Shown here: piece by piece, positions 14,414 to 29,580 of the stretch | Layout of the letters: each line of letters opens with the position of its first letter | How positions within the stretch are numbered: the first letter of the stretch is position 1 | DNA from: Unio delphinus | Lineage: Eukaryota; Mollusca; Bivalvia; Unionida; Unionidae | Assembly (NCBI GenBank): GCA_029339505.1 | Contig: JAQISU010000081.1 | Coordinates: 17,460,001 to 17,524,000, forward strand | Length of the DNA stretch: 64,000 nt | Reading direction: 5' to 3' | Translations under genes and position numbers: made by a program | The notes under the pieces: model-generated | What the model saw: the letters and a program-made list of their open reading frames with translations, nothing else | Told to the model about the DNA's origin: nothing | The model's database searches: none

Positions 14414-14845
14414 ACCTTGATATCAATATTTATAGACATTGATAGTCATACGTAAAGACCTTGATATTCTTAATTAAAGACCTTGATATATAGTTATACA
14501 TAAAGACCTTGATAATATTATTTAAAGACCATGATAGTCATATTTAAATACCTTGATAGTCATATGTAAAGACCTTCAGAGTCAGTCTTAAACACCTTGA
14601 TAGTTATATGTATAGATCTTGATATTCATTCTTAATGACCTTGATAGTAATTCTTAAATACTTTGATAGTCATAATTAAAGACATTGATATATAGTGATG
14701 CATAAAGACCTTGAAAATAATTCTTAAAGACCTTGATATATAGTCATGCATAAAGACCTTGATAGTAATATTTGAAGACCTTGATAGTCATATTTAAAGA
14801 CATTCAGAGTCAATCTTAAACACCTTGATAATCATATTTGATGAT
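14030..14845. repeat. ~22-bp minisatellite array interrupted by (TA)n
   Basis: Dozens of diverged copies of a unit close to 'aagaccttgatagtcatact' plus 'ta' run from ~14030 to ~14845. The array is split by a pure TA tract at 14330-14411. Several right-hand units share the variant 'gacattgatatatagt' plus 'gatgcataa', which suggests a higher-order block. Not a CRISPR array: the units abut without unique spacers. Confidence 0.92.
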
Positions 14846-17206
<2,361 letters not shown>

Positions 17207-17314
17207 ACATTTAAATTAAGTTAATTACATACAGTCACAGATCACATTTAAATTAAGTTAATTACATACAGACACAGATCACATTTAAATTAAGTTAATT
17301 ACATAGACACAGAT
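17207..17314. repeat. Three tandem copies of a 37-bp unit
   Basis: The unit starts at 17207, 17244 and 17281, each beginning 'acatttaaattaagttaatt' and continuing 'acatacag.cacagatc'. The copies are nearly identical, so this is a recent expansion. Confidence 0.92.
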
Positions 17315-17649
17315 ATTCTTGAAAAACAAACAAAACAAGGACATATAACTGTTAATATCAAAATAGGGACATATTTATTTTACAATATTAGGCAATAAAG
17401 ATCGACGAATAATGCATATGTAAGTAATTCAGTAATGCAAGGGAGAAACAGTTTGTTAGTTTAGAGTGTATGCTATGTCAGGTTATCAAACGCGGTAATT
17501 AATATTCATCAAATAAGATCAAAATTTTAATCTCCTTTATTGGTACATTTAGGTTTATTGAAGCTACGTGTATGTTTGGATTTAAGCTAGATGATTTGCA
17601 GTTTGACCTTACAACGTAATGCTGTTCTGTTCCCAATCAGACCGTTTAC

Positions 17650-18445
17650 TTTCAACCCGTTTCTTTTAAAACCACGTCGTCTGGAATCTGAAGGCATTCT
17701 TCCATTATGTTATTCAGACCATTTTATTCAATACCAACTCATTTAGAATCTAAATTCATCATAACAATTGTTGGATTAAATCATTATATTTTAGACCACC
17801 TCATTTTATTTAATATCACGTCATTTGGAAAAAGATTTCACCAGCCCATTTTCTACTTTAAAACAGTGTAGTTAATATCGTTTGGAATCTGAATTCATCA
17901 TTTCGATCTTTGGTTTAAATATTTTATTTAATGTTATGTACATTCAATTAATAAAACGTCATATGGAATCAGAATTCATCATTCCGTTTTCTTGTTTAAA
18001 TCATTTTATTTAATACCATATCATTTAGAATTAAAAAAATGATTTCATTTGTTGAGTAAAATAATATTAAGTTATACTACATCATTGTTTTAATACCACG
18101 TCATTAGTAAACAGATTCATCAAACCGTTTTTTTTAAATCATGTAATTTCATAGTAAGTCATTTCATTTAACACCACGTACGTTGGAATTAAATTCATTA
18201 TTTCATTTTTGATTTAAATCATTTAATTTCATGCTACATCATTTCATATCACACATCATTTGGAATCTGAATTCATCATTTCACTTGTGGGTTTCAATCA
18301 TTTCATTTCACATTTCATCATTTCCTATATTCATCATTCCGTTTAGTTCTTCAAATCATTTCGTGCGACACGTCATCTTTTGGAATCTGGATTTATCATA
18401 TTCTTATCTGGGTTAAATCATTTCAGTTCATACTACATCATTTGA
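17650..18445. repeat. Diverged ~60/79-bp satellite
   Basis: A core like 'cacgtcatttggaatctgaa' + 'ttcatcattcc' recurs near 17672, 17732, 17813, 17871, 17949, 18013, 18092, 18170, 18249, 18308 and 18366. Spacings cluster around 58-64 bp and 78-81 bp; the longer units carry an extra ~20 bp of 'aaatcattttatttaat' type. Short open frames inside are chance. Confidence 0.85.
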
Positions 18446-18595
18446 TTGATGTGGCGGTGACAGCTGTCCATACCTTTGTCTGATTTAGCCCACTTAATAT
18501 CACCAACATGTGCATCTGAATAACCAGATTTATTCGTCAGGATAACATTTATCATGATATATTATCATTCAAGTAAAGCAAAATTACCAATAATG

Positions 18596-18597
<2 letters not shown>

Positions 18598-18663
<66 letters not shown>
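18598..18663. repeat. (TC)n microsatellite
   Basis: 66 bp of uninterrupted CT repeat. Confidence 0.97.
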
Positions 18664-18665
<2 letters not shown>

Positions 18666-19365
18666 GCATCCGGTGAATGTATCTCATAAGTGTATTTCCT
18701 TTATCATGCAAAATAACATTTAAACTATTTGAGGTATTATCATAGAGACCATAGAGGCCATACTGACAATGTATTCAATGTTCTAAGTGAACTTCAAACT
18801 CAAGTAATTATGTATATGGCTATACAAAATACTGAACGGCCCCGTGTACCAAGTTTACTAAAACGCAAGCCTTTGGGAGTCACGGTACTAATTCAACTCT
18901 CATAATAAACATTATGGAAACACCATCATATTAAAAATTCAATAACTTAAACTTTCTGGGTGCTAATGATCTGACCGATATTTCTCCAAGCACAACTATC
19001 CTTGGTGCAAGCTTATACGTGGAGAACACCATATGAGCCACGGCATTTTTGTTATCTACATGTGCATTAAACACATATTACTGATTCTGCACCAATGAAT
19101 AAGGTGCCACTTTCATTTCTGAGTACTCCTAAGTCAAGCCTGTAAAAATAATAAAATTGCATCAATAGAATATTGTCCATATTTTTTTTAAACTACAGAT
19201 ATGATAAGCTCTCAAAAGATACTTTTACTAAAATTTTACTTTTCATTATTAACCAATTATGGACCACCAGACCCGTATAAACTATATTATTTCTTCACCC
19301 ATTTCTAGACTGGTTCACAGTTCTTCCATATAATTAACACCGTTTGTCCTTTACCAATCATTGAA
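18664..19365. other. Unassigned sequence
   Basis: Nothing recognised. Confidence 0.4.
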
Positions 19366-19576
19366 ATCTCACCTCTGCCCTCGTGTATTCAAGGCATGGA
19401 CTCGGACAATTTCTATATGTGAAAAACGCTTGCCCGTAGCTTCCCTTTTGTCGGTGTTTTTTTTTCCCCCTGAGTTTTCCCGGGTTCTTCCTCTCTCATA
19501 TATCCTGGCCGCCACGTATATGTCAGTATAATAACATGCGCTGAAAAATGGTGTTAAATGCCCAAAACAACAACAG
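19366..19576 (+). mobile_element. SINE family A, copy 2, diverged and 5' incomplete
   Basis: The 3' body matches copy 1: 'tcttcctctctcatatatcc', 'ctggccgccacgtatatg', 'gctgaaaaatggtgttaaat', then a 'caaaacaacaacag' tail. The 5' side (around 'ctcacctctgccctcgtgta') aligns weakly to the region before the B box, and the A box is not recognisable. Target duplication is not clear. Confidence 0.75.
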
Positions 19577-21019
19577 AATACTGATACAACTGTATAAGCT
19601 GAACCAGGTATGGTACCAAAACGCATAAATCATCTAGACTTTGGTCAGTTGTTTCAACTTTAAATGGCATAACGAGTACACGGTTCGTAAAAGTAAATAT
19701 ATCTCTTTGTTGCTGATTTTGCAATATTTACTGGAGGGAGGAAAGCAGCGCTATTTGTTGCTATGAAATTCTACCAATCCCCAAGCCTCGTCACACAGAA
19801 TACAGTATCCTATCACGTAACATACAATTATGCACAACCGTTGTTTTTGCACCAAAATAATTGACATAAACCTCTCTCTTCCCCAACTCCTTTTGGGAGG
19901 TCGACTTAGTGTACCCATTTTTACTTACAGCCACATCATGGATAATTTAAAGAAAACAACTTCTTATGCTCACCTCGGCATTATTTATGACGTGATGTTG
20001 GCAATTCTCTTGCATGACCTGATTGACTTGTTTGCGTTAGTTGTATTCTGTGTGACCTTTATGAAATATAAAGACGTAAACTATGGCTTCTTTTAAGATT
20101 CAATTTTAAGAAAACAGAGTAGCAGCTAACCAGCTTTAACAAATGAGTTGTTCGGTTGCAATAAAGGGTATATATCCAGGACAAAACTTGGAATTATGAC
20201 CTTTGACTAGTTTAAACTATTTGTGAATGTTTCATCACACGAAGAGTTCATCTGCATGTTCCAAGAGGAAAAGAAAATATAGCATAAATCTTCAATCCAA
20301 ATGTTTTCTGTAGAATGAACTAAAGACACATTTACAACAGACTGAAAATTATCCATTATTGTGATCTGCGTCGTCAAAATAAATTTCATTCCATGTCATA
20401 TTTACAAGTCTTTGTCATGTCTTTATTTGTAACATATGTGCATTCTTCTACAAGATTCTTAACCGTTTGTTCTTTAAGGAAGACTGACAGATAATGAAAA
20501 GAGTAGCTGTAATATGTTTCAATGCAGTAACATTATTTACCATTTCTCTCTTAAAGGACAAGAAAATTGTAAATCGTCCAAATTCTTTTATTGAGCTTCT
20601 AGCAAATTAGCGATGGTCTAACTAACTAACAGGTGCAAAGCTTTCTCCATCTCGAACATTATGCAGACGAAATTCCAGGAATTGTCCCAGAAATAAAAGA
20701 CTGGGAGTAATATTGTACTTCTTCAGCTAAGTCTTACATGCGCAGTTGCATACATTAAATCGATTTCACAAATGTTTTAAAAGTCCATATCACTTTTCTA
20801 GGTTTCATGTACCAATTTCATTTCATATTGTGTTGACAAACAAAACATACCTTCTACTACATCCACCTTTTTCTCGCCTATTGGTTACGTTGACAAATTG
20901 ATCTTCTAATTCCATTCTCATTTTCGAAAACTTCTACAAATTCTTCATAAATATTTACGTCTTACAGATGCTAGACTACTGATTGATAAATGTATTCTAT
21001 AAAACACGTACTAGGACTG
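19577..21019. other. Unassigned sequence
   Basis: No conserved block before the recombinase remnant. A reverse transcriptase or gag region, which a DIRS/Ngaro-type element would need, was not found here. Confidence 0.4.
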
Positions 21020-21514
21020 CATAGTTCACTCACAATGCCTTCAGCGCAGCTCTTTTTAAGTCAACTTTTATTTGCATTTCATGCATTTCTACAGACGGAG
21101 ACACCGGCGGTTAGACAATCCAGGTTGCACAAACGCAAACTTCAGTTCTCTCAGGTTCAGATCACAGACACGGGTTTAGTTGTACAAACTCCCCAAATCC
21201 CGCCCCCACCACCCACCCCTTATGTTAACGTAATGCCACAAATGCACAAGGTCAGTGCCCTCTCCATTTACTGAACAATATTTACAACTGCAAGTGTATC
21301 ATTTAGGTCCACTCTTCCTTACCTCTTGTGGCACGAGTTCAACCAAACTTTGCGCAAAACACTCCTGCGGTGCCGTTTCAATTCTCGATTCTTCAAGACC
21401 CGTCGTTTCAGGATAGGAAAGCAATGGAGGGTGCTAAGCAGAGGTCTGTCAAACAGTCAGATTCGGATCTTGATCACGTGGAAGTCAGATGGGTTTAAGA
21501 AATATATCAACCTG
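21020..21514 (+). pseudogene. Degenerate tyrosine recombinase (integrase) catalytic domain from a mobile element
   Basis: One frame with a single in-frame stop (21272-21274) spells a tyrosine recombinase core. The N-terminal part has 'LLFAFHAFLQTET' where the family has '..FLRxGE..', so the first catalytic Arg appears replaced by Gln. Then 'KLQFSQVQITDTGLVV' and 'YVNVMPQMHKV' follow. After the stop come 'HEFNQTLRKTLLRC' and 'FKTRRFRIG', corresponding to the HxxR box (family 'HSFRIGAAT') with the His lost. 'LSRGLSNSQIRIL' and 'WKSDGFKKYI' keep the late Trp and the Tyr nucleophile position. The copy is therefore inactive. Family members occur in Crypton and DIRS/Ngaro elements and as free integrase-like genes in marine invertebrates; the clade cannot be decided here. 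Confidence 0.65.
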
Positions 21515-22659
21515 AACGATAAAGTCCAGTCAGTACTGACTTTCTTTGTTTGGCACATTAACAGAATACTTAATACTGACATTATATATATGTTTTGGAT
21601 ATACAGAACGGTACAGCAGTACATCTTTTTTATTTCTGCATTGTTCAACTCTATTACCTGGCAAGAGGAGGGGGGAGTGTATTCTTCTGCTTTACATCAT
21701 GTGTTTTGCCATGCTTGACTACTGCAGTGTGATCTTAATTTTGGGGTTATATAACGAGAGCGCTGAACGCGTCTGAACGCTTTCTGTGTGGTAGAGGTCT
21801 GAGTACAAAATTTCAAGCACTTGAGCTTAATGCATTCCGTAAAGTAGTGTTAAAGATTGTATGCTGAAGTGTGCATACAGAACTTGCAGTTTCATTCCTA
21901 GTTAAATTAACTTTCATCTCAGACTTTCTGTCCCTCTTGCTACAAACATGCACCTAATCAATCATACGTTAAATTATGTTGATTAAACGTCTATCGGCTT
22001 TATTGGGTTTTATTTTTCCTTTTTGTTGACCTGATTGTGTTGACTAAAAAAATTTGCATTTGTTTCAGTGTTGATAAGATTTTCAATTTTAAAAGTATTA
22101 TAAGCTAATACTCACATCATCAAAATGTTTTTTTCTCCCCTTATAAATAACGAATGAAGGAAAATAATATTTACAGTTATTTTATGCGATGTCGAGAATT
22201 ACTGGACTTTTCTGAGGGCAATAATCTTGATAATATATTTTTCACACTGCTCGCCAATACTCACTGATAACATTATGACCAAGAAATTTTAAACTATTGT
22301 TAGACACTCGTGTAGTCGAGCGATAAGAACGGTCGCTTTCGGTTGAGAAAAAGAACTAAAGTTCAACTCCAACTAGATCATAATATTCTTTTCTTATTGT
22401 TGTATTATACTATTTGCAAGGAAAGGTATGTTACTGTTTGTATTCTTATTTATATGCAATTTGTATTCTTTTGTTGGCTTTTCTTAGTGATTATATGTTA
22501 TGTGTATTTGTATTTTGCAATTGACCTTAGTCCAACATCAAGTCAATGGTGTACCAGACTAGCGAAATTAATTTTGTAAACAACATAATACATAGCAAAA
22601 ATGTATATAGGAATATAAATTTAATATTTTGTTCATTATTAATTGTAAATAAGTTTACT
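21515..22659. other. Unassigned sequence with a weak tRNA-like stretch
   Basis: No conserved protein block. Around 22310-22372 'gtagtcgagcgataagaac' resembles an A box and 'agttcaactcc' a B box, so this may be an old SINE head or tRNA pseudogene; no body or tail is visible. Confidence 0.3.
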
Positions 22660-23350
22660 TTAGTTTGGGATAAAGATACAGTCTTGATTCTGACCTAAGA
22701 AGGTTCTAGAAACGAAAGTTTCCATTCAGATTATTTCCATAAAATGGCATTTACGACCTAGGTCAAGTGGAGGGATATATAAACTTGTTTACTTTATGAT
22801 CTGTCATTTCCATTTTAAATCCGAAGTGGAATCATTCATACTGTTGTTTACTTTACGATTTGTCATTCCCATTTTTAACATCCTAAGTGGAATCATTCAT
22901 ATTGTTGTCTTCAGTTTTTAATTTGGATGGATTTATATATTTAAATTATTCACTTGAATTACATTTGTTCGTTAATACTTTTGGGACTTAATCATTAAAA
23001 TTGAATTAGAGTGAATTCAATCAAGAACATTTGACTTACATTCTTGTGGTAAAGTTAAAGACTATTAACACATTGCCATATTCCAGGCCGTTGTCACGTT
23101 AGCACATTCGAGACTACAAGCATATCAGCAGAGTAAATATTGAAATTTATGTATAACACATCTGGCATTCATTTTGAACTCTATACATTAGGACTGTTAT
23201 GACTATCTGGAACTTAACTCACAATACTGTAAGTTCTTTATAAATTGTCGCTTTGTATTCTATGGAAATAAATTATTTGTTGAATTTTACCAAACTTGTT
23301 GGCTTTCGCTCTTTTCTGTTGCTTAGTTTAAGACCATAGAGTTGTAACAA
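22660..23350 (+). repeat. LTR-like dispersed repeat, copy 2, with internal duplication
   Basis: It shares its 3' ~90 bp with the repeat ending at 4054, including AATAAA near 23268 and the end 'aagaccatagagttgtaaca'. A TATA-like 'gatatataaac' lies near 22773. Two tandem copies of a ~59-bp unit sit at about 22793-22851 and 22852-22910 ('gtggaatcattcatactgtt' and 'gtggaatcattcatattgtt'). No coding region of a retrotransposon flanks it. Confidence 0.4.
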
Positions 23351-23360
23351 TATATTCTTT

Positions 23361-23624
23361 GTGAATATTCACATAGCAATGCAGACCCTTACACGACAAA
23401 CCATTGACATCGGACTAGACATTCTACTGTATAGTGCAAACCAATTTGGCTTATACGAGTTTATAACAGACATATTTGAACACGTGGGTAAAACAAATAT
23501 TTATTTCACGAGTGGTGAAAGAAATACCCGGTATTCACTTGTGTCAAGCAAATATCTTCTCTTTATAAATGGCTTTCTTCATATTTTGCGTATATGTGAC
23601 ACTTATATAAGTTTACAAATTTAG
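23361..23624 (+). other. Unassigned 87-codon open frame
   Basis: ATG-to-stop frame between an LTR-like repeat and a microsatellite. Its composition is ordinary but there is no known motif, and I see no support for expression. Confidence 0.1.
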
Positions 23625-23666
23625 ATAAAGGACTTATGAATAGGGAAAACTGCAAATAGGGAGAAG

Positions 23667-24318
<652 letters not shown>

Positions 24319-25384
24319 CACATAGGAGAAATAATCGTCCTAATATATTCACGTAGATTCTCAGTTTAAAATTTATTATATTTTTCATTACTTGCTATTG
24401 TAATGTAAATGTATTCACTAGAGATGATGTTCTTTCAGAAAATCGGTTGACCTGAATTATTATTGGTATACAATTAATGTTGACCTAGATGCTGACCTCG
24501 ATTCAAGGTTAGTGGAAATCAAGTAAACATTTTTTTTAATATTTTAAAATGATTGCTTGTTGTCAAGCTCAAGATGGCACTAGTGAATTAAAATGTAAAC
24601 AACTTTTTATTCTTAAAGTAAAAATGATTGGTTTTAGTCAGGATCATGTTAGGAGTACGTGATATAAACAATCACGTGACTCCACCCCCTTCGTGATTTC
24701 GCAATTGGGGAGTTTTTCGAAACTGCGTATTAGAATACGATTTGATCTTTGTTTTAGTGAAATATAGTTAGTTTGGGGCTTTTACAAATGACGTTACGTC
24801 CTTTTCTTTTGTTGAAGCCAATTTTTGAATCCATGTTAACTTTTCTTCAATTCATTTGGATTTTAAATTATTAAATCCTATCTCTGGAAATATTTGATGT
24901 GCTCACACAATTCGTGGACAAAGACAGTTTATCAAAATATCATTCTGATTTCCAACACTGGAGTGTTAAATATTGTGTTTCTACAAGGAATTGTTGATAA
25001 GCACAAACAGACTTCAGCGTACGGTCTCGTCTTTCATCTTGGATTTTCCAACAGGACTCGAACTGGAATCTATTAGAATATTTGATTGTAATTTAATTCG
25101 TGGATTATTCTTGGATTAATTTTGGATTTGATTCTTAAAACGGTTCCATTTTTACAATCTTTTTCCAGAAAAATAAATTATTTCTTAAATATTATAAAGC
25201 TTGTTGTTTTGTTTTCACTTTCATATATAACCCAAACGTTCAACGTTATAGTGATAAGTAAGTATTCCTTTCTACTGATTTCGACCTTTTTATTTAGACT
25301 GACAGTTATAGCTAAAAGAATGAATAATTATTTATGAGAATTTCTACAGAATAATTTGATCTAGTCATTTACTTTCGAGCCCAC
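24319..25384. other. Unassigned sequence
   Basis: No conserved coding block. Near 25165-25215 'aaataaattatttcttaaat' and 'gcttgttgttttgttttcac' resemble the LTR-like 3' end at 23262-23310, but too weakly to call a third copy. Confidence 0.35.
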
Positions 25385-25692
25385 CTAGGTGAAAATCTCA
25401 CGAAGAGCGAGGAAAAAAAAGTAATGCCAGGCAACGATTTTTCCCTATAAAGAGAAATCAGATAAGAGTGCAAAACAAGCGGACGAGATACGCGTATGGG
25501 CAAAGCTTTCGGTATTTGCCCGTCTTTTGTTACTAAACATGTATATGCAAAGCTTTCGGTATTTGCTTGTCTTTTGTTACTATAATGGACGGAACCGTTT
25601 GTGCTGTATTGGAAATAAAGAACTAATACAAAAAGACCTGAACTACATCGTGGTATTTCATTGCTGGTTTAACACATCAACACATGTAACAA
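25385..25692 (+). repeat. LTR-like fragment with 47-bp internal duplication
   Basis: A TATA-like 'ccctataaagagaa' near 25445, two tandem copies of a 47-bp unit beginning 'gcaaagctttcggtatttgc' (25500 and 25547), an AATAAA at 25614-25619 and an end around 'catgtaaca' (~25690) resemble a solo LTR. The 5' boundary and a target duplication could not be identified. Confidence 0.35.
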
Positions 25693-26453
25693 CAATATGA
25701 AATTGTTAATTTTTCTCGGTTTACGAGTTTCGAAGATGGACATTCGTTGTCAGTACGAAGTACTAATTGTTTTGCCAGAAACAGCTAATATACAAGAACA
25801 AAATCGTAACGTCGAATAATTTGCTGCTCTAGAAATAAAAGTTTTTTATTTTCACTCTTAAGGTCTGAAAAGATGTCTTATGGCTAATCAATGTCCGTCC
25901 CGCCCAGTAGATCAATGGCTGGTGCTTTTTCTATTTCCTTACAATGAAAGAGGGCTACACTTAAATCGACAGAGTTTATCTCACATCTGTAAGATAAGTA
26001 TGCATGCACATGAATGTAAATATTTTTTGCAAATGCCATGCAGATAGTCTGGCGTGCGCAGACCAATGCCAATGAATGGAATGGAAAAATGAAAAAAAAA
26101 TCCTTTAGAAAAGTTTAATTTTGATGAAATTGATGACGCTAACGAATACGATACTTAACATACCTATTACTGCATTTTAAATCTTCACGTGATCCTATAT
26201 TTCATATATCCCAAAAAGTAAACAAAATACGGAACTTGTTTGAGATAGAATGCCATTTTCAGTGGAGGTTTTATTAAATAGCAGTATCTACAAGAAAAAT
26301 ATTACGAAACGTTTGGTTTTGAGGCGACAAAAAGGATTTTCTTCGAAGGGTATCTTTTAAACCAGCTGTCATTTCCATGCCGTTCTAAAAATGACTTACA
26401 TATACTTAAAATAGATACAAATTACTATAATTTCATACATGAATAAAGGGTGG
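25693..26453. other. Unassigned sequence
   Basis: Nothing recognised. The 62-codon minus frame at 25884-26072 has no motif. Confidence 0.4.
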
Positions 26454-26684
<231 letters not shown>

Positions 26685-26812
26685 TAGGCTGAAATGTCAT
26701 CAAATGATTAGTTTTAATTAGGGTATTTCTCACAACTTTTAATTTTACAAGAAACCATTTAAATCTGAGAATTAAAATATGATAAAGGACACTCTAGTTA
26801 AAACCCCACCCC

Positions 26813-26814
<2 letters not shown>

Positions 26815-26864
<50 letters not shown>
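26815..26864. repeat. (CA)n microsatellite
   Basis: 50 bp of pure CA, 130 bp after the TA/CA palindrome. Confidence 0.97.
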
Positions 26865-26865
<1 letters not shown>

Positions 26866-27764
26866 CCTTCCACTAACCCATTGATACAGACATAAAACCA
26901 GCGAGAACTATGAAAACCACTTAAAAGGCTTAAACGCTGTCGCACACAATTTTGAACCGTATATCTTTCTTAACTAATAAAAATTATCAGAATGAAACTA
27001 AGAGCAAATGAAATAGTACTTACCATTTCCGGCTCCTTTCGACTTTTTCTCTTAATTTCATAAGAATCTCACACGTCTACACTTGAAAACACATTTAACG
27101 TATCACTGGCCATATCAGGATAGAATTTAAGGAAAATAAACATCTTCACGAGAATGTCCTAAAGATAATCATGACTAGATTCCAAATCTGTAATTAATCA
27201 GGCACGAAAAAGATTACACTTATTCGCTTCGTGACTTCTATACAATAATCTTTAATGTCACTAAGCAGGTTAAGGCTTGCGAAAAGCCAACGAAAAACAA
27301 AGCGATTCATAATGGCAATAAAAGCCCGGATCAAATTCACTGTTAGAATGGGCAGTAATTGTCTTTGCTTGGATGTCCTTCGTAATGTGATTAAATGGAT
27401 AGTGAAAACATACATTTCTCCATTTTCTTTTGTTTTCGTTCGCTGTAAGGAATTAACATAGGCTGTTTCAGTCATTAATAATGTTCTTAATGTTTCATTG
27501 CATAGTACATATGTGTATTTAATGCAATGACGGTTAGAATTAATTATATAATCATCTTTGAAAAAAATATATCAATTAAATCTTTCTTTTAATACAGAGG
27601 AAATTTCAAATGATTGAAACTTTATCATGTAATAAACTTCGATGTTCTCTGGTCACAAATCCTACATTTAGCAAAGTTAGTTAGACATTACGTCACATAG
27701 TTGAGTGATCAGAAGATTTCTTTTGTCGGGTAATAAAATAGAAGCCGTATTTAATACGTGTGTT
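26865..27764. other. Unassigned sequence
   Basis: Overlapping frames on both strands at 27194-27475 and 27255-27461 have no known motif. Nothing else recognised. Confidence 0.4.
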
Positions 27765-28036
27765 GATTTCAATGTTTGACATAGCTATAACAATGTTTCA
27801 GCTATATCGCTTTCTGCAGTGTAACAATTTATAGTGATGTCTCGCACTGGGGCATCATGTTTCACCCAGTCACATTACCCTGACACCAGTTCCACCAGTC
27901 TTAAAGCTGAGCGTCTAGCAAGGCAGTTTTTAGCACAATAGTTTTATAAGTCTTTGACATGATGCGGCCGTGATTCGAGCCCGCGACCTCTAACATTTCA
28001 GGGGGGACGCATTAACGACTAGTCCACTGGAGCGGT
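27765..28036 (-). mobile_element. SINE family B, copy 2, diverged
   Basis: The head (minus strand, from ~28036) has 'cgctccagtggactagtcgt' and a B box 'gggctcgaatcacggc'. The body keeps 'tcaaagacttataaaac', 'ctgccttgctagacgctcag' and 'gactggtggaactggtgtca'. The end runs to 'caaacattgaaatcaacac', next to a short 'acgtgtgttg'. It is more diverged and shorter than copies 1 and 3. Confidence 0.8.
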
Positions 28037-29580
28037 GTCCGTATTGAATGTAAATGCACAACGTTTCTGTATCAAAAGACAGCACTTTCTGATACCCAAC
28101 CCAATATATGGTTTATATTCGTTTCCATATACTATTATACTGACTTACAAGTAGAGCAATATTTGTTGCTGAACATTATAAATGTGTCAATAAACATCCG
28201 TGTACAATATATCCGCCCCCTTCCTCCGGTGTTGGGGGGGGGGGGGGGCTGGGCATGAAGCATGGAATAGCACAGAACTGTGTAGCATTTTGTTTAACAA
28301 GAGAAAGCTCTTTGTGCATAACCCGTTGTGGTTCTTAGTATTTGCTTGCTTTAATATCAATAACGATATTTAACGATATTTCTAACAATATTTACAGCAA
28401 AGAGTAATGTTGATCGCTATCGAAAGCGTGTAGTTGCAGTTCGATATGTACTTGTGAAACTGAAATGTTGTCTTCAGGCAAAGAAATGATGAAACTTTAT
28501 ATAATCAATGAATGTAATACAATTGTTGAATATAAATCATCAAGATAAAAGATAAAGTAAGGGTAAAGTCCAGTAATAGTTAAATTGTATGCAACAACAG
28601 TATCTGTATGATGGTCATTGTTTCTTCCCCCACACCATTTCTCCATTTCTCCATTTTCTTAAATTAGAAACAAATCATAACGCTCGCAGAGTAGATGATT
28701 CTTATTACTATTCCTTTAGTGTGCACACCAACTATATTACTTGGACAGGAATTTGCTGTCCAAACCTCACATTCTTGCAAAATTTAAGGATACAATTAAA
28801 AACAAAGATAGTTTGACATTAATGGACACAAATCTGCTAGTTTTGCAGTGTTTTCCCCACTCAAATGGTTTTACAATATAATGTCTATGCATAAAAAGTA
28901 GAATTTGCCACAGTTTGTAGCAAGTTTATGCATATATTAATTGCAAATAGGCAATGGAGCCTGGACTTTTGATGTCTCTCATTGCCCATGCTCCTTCTCT
29001 CTCCTGCAGATCAACCTTAAACATCCAACTTACGCAAATGTTGTAAGTCAATGATCGATTGACATTAACTAACAAAATTGCCCTCCCCTACGCATAACAT
29101 TCATTCAGAAAGAAGGGCAGAAATAACGTAAGTATACAATAAATCAGTAGAGTACACCAAGGTGGACGGGGCGACTGTCCCGGGCGCCAGATGTCTAGGG
29201 GAGTCAAAACAGCCAATACGTTTTGTTCGAAAATTACCAAAATTGTCTGCTTGTAAATTTGTTGCTCTTGAATCCCAACCCTTCACAAATTACATAAAGT
29301 ACCTTTATAACAAGAATTTACAAACTCATTTCTGCAACTATATGTGCTTCATAAAAATAGCTGCTACTCTATCCATAGGCGCACCTCCCCACCCCACCCC
29401 ACCCCCAATAAAACACTCCGCTCTAAGTGAGTGAGAGAAATCCAGTCATCGATCAGTACAACCACCTGGGCATAAATCAGTTAAAATAGAGGTCTATTTT
29501 CAATCCATTAGCCAACTGCTAGCAGTTAAATGTATGGGTAGGAGTATGGTGGAGAGTCGGGTATATTGTTTTTTAAAACG
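28037..29580. other. Unassigned sequence with a G-tract
   Basis: No conserved protein block. A run of 14-15 G near 28235 and a GC-rich segment at 29160-29200 ('gactgtcccgggcgccag') stand out; the latter resembles the end of a DNA transposon, but I found no matching inverted end. Confidence 0.35.

Noticed and set aside
14030..14845. CRISPR-like regular repeats
   Set aside because: Units abut with no unique spacers and vary throughout; the context is eukaryotic. It is a minisatellite.
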